In this document: positions 5,238 to 5,719 of the stretch, piece after piece
Layout: each line of letters begins with the position of its first letter
Numbering within the stretch: the stretch's first letter is position 1
Source of the DNA: an uncultured Clostridium sp.
Lineage (GTDB): Bacteria; Bacillota_A; Clostridia; Lachnospirales; Lachnospiraceae
DNA length: 5,719 nt
NCBI GenBank assembly: GCA_900556965.1
Contig: USQV01000077.1
Coordinates: 1 to 5,719 of the forward strand
Direction: 5' to 3'
The notes under the pieces: generated by a model
Seen by the model: the letters and a program-made list of their open reading frames with translations, nothing else
Database searches by the model: none
Told to the model about the DNA's origin: nothing
Made by a program: the position numbers and the translations under genes

Positions 5238-5719
5238 TCATATCTTGGCAATGTTGACAAGGGTTAACTCATTTGCACGGTTTTCCATACTGGTCACGAG
5301 GGCCCGCGCTGTATCGATGGCTGTCAATACGGTTACACCTGTTTCAATGGCATTTCTTCTGATGATAAATCCATCATGACTTCTCTCTGCACCCTGAGCA
5401 GGAATGTCGATAACAAGGTCGATCTCGTGACCGAGAATCAGATCGAGCACGTTCGGAGACTCCTGTTCGATCTTTCTGATCGGGATCGTCACCACACCCT
5501 TCTGGTACAGATAGCGGGCGGTTCCGGCCGTACAGAAGATCCTGTAGCCCTGTTCCTTGAAGCGTCTCGCGATATCTACCATTTCCTCTTTATCGGAATC
5601 CCGGACGGTGATGATCATATTTTTATATTTGGGCAGCTTGATATTGGCTCCCTGGAATGCCTTATAGAGGGCTTCGTTAAAGGTCTTTGCGATTCCGAGG
5701 CACTCACCGGTAGACTTCA
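5238..5719 (-). CDS. carB: Carbamoyl-phosphate synthase large chain, C-terminal part (runs off right edge)
   Basis: These are the last 159 residues of CarB, which uses ammonia from the small subunit, bicarbonate and two ATP to make carbamoyl phosphate for pyrimidine and arginine synthesis. The visible part begins within the conserved (M)KSTGE motif that ends the second ATP-grasp half. It continues through EALYKAF and then the methylglyoxal-synthase-like allosteric domain: MIITVRDSDKEE, the phosphate-binding-type TAGTARYL, and IRRNAIETGVTVLTAIDTARAL. In well-studied CarB proteins this domain binds nucleotide or ornithine effectors; the effector here cannot be read from the sequence. An internal Met at 5618 is not a start, because the frame stays open and homologous to the window edge. 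A candidate terminator and a separate strong promoter follow, so it is probably not co-transcribed with the transporter genes. Confidence 0.95.
   Translation of the reverse strand, partial: KSTGECLGIAKTFNEALYKAFQGANIKLPKYKNMIITVRDSDKEEMVDIARRFKEQGYRIFCTAGTARYLYQKGVVTIPIRKIEQESPNVLDLILGHEIDLVIDIPAQGAERSHDGFIIRRNAIETGVTVLTAIDTARALVTSMENRANELTLVNIAKI

Noticed and set aside
4663..5379. 238-residue plus-strand open frame
   Set aside because: It is the antisense shadow of the Ala/Thr-rich lipoprotein linker, and runs across the operon promoter and into carB.

Overview
The window reads as a chromosomal stretch of a low-to-mid-GC Firmicute, most likely a Lachnospiraceae-type Clostridium. The grounds are strong AGGAGG ribosome sites, a lipoprotein with a long Ala/Thr/Glu linker of the kind common in gut Clostridia, a YesN-type response regulator, and a clostridial-looking CarB C-terminus. 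The genus cannot be fixed from this sequence alone.

Layout from right to left, because most genes are on the minus strand. The 3' end of carB (carbamoyl-phosphate synthase large chain) occupies 5238-5719. It is followed by a 195-bp gap with a candidate terminator and then a very good sigma-A-type promoter whose -10 box sits inside a perfect 18-bp palindrome. This promoter drives a four-gene unit: a lipid-anchored substrate-binding protein (4083-5042), a 112-nt gap carrying a 14-bp-stem hairpin, a permease (3281-3970), an ATPase overlapping the permease by 17 bp (2545-3297), and an M20-family AbgB-like amidohydrolase (1054-2517). A convergent plus-strand gene for a 76-residue two-helix membrane protein (816-1046) ends 7 bp from the hydrolase stop. 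Divergent from it, on the minus strand, the N-terminal 210 residues of a YesN-like response regulator run off the left edge (1-631).

The four operon genes make a plausible capture, import and hydrolysis module. The lipoprotein captures an amino-acid-like ligand outside the cell. A permease homodimer with its ATPase imports it. The cytosolic AbgB-like enzyme then cleaves an amide bond, for example in N-acyl amino acids, aminobenzoyl-glutamate or related conjugates. The binding protein looks GlnH-like in its pocket (two Phe and the carboxylate-binding Arg), but the column of the Asp that normally holds the ligand alpha-amino group appears to be Ser. That would suit an N-blocked ligand. The substrate is inferred, not shown.

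Several long open frames imply wrong starts. The binding protein, the permease and the small membrane protein are all best started at internal ATG codons placed 7-9 nt after a clear Shine-Dalgarno site. I see no RNA genes, CRISPR arrays, insertion sequences or other mobile elements.
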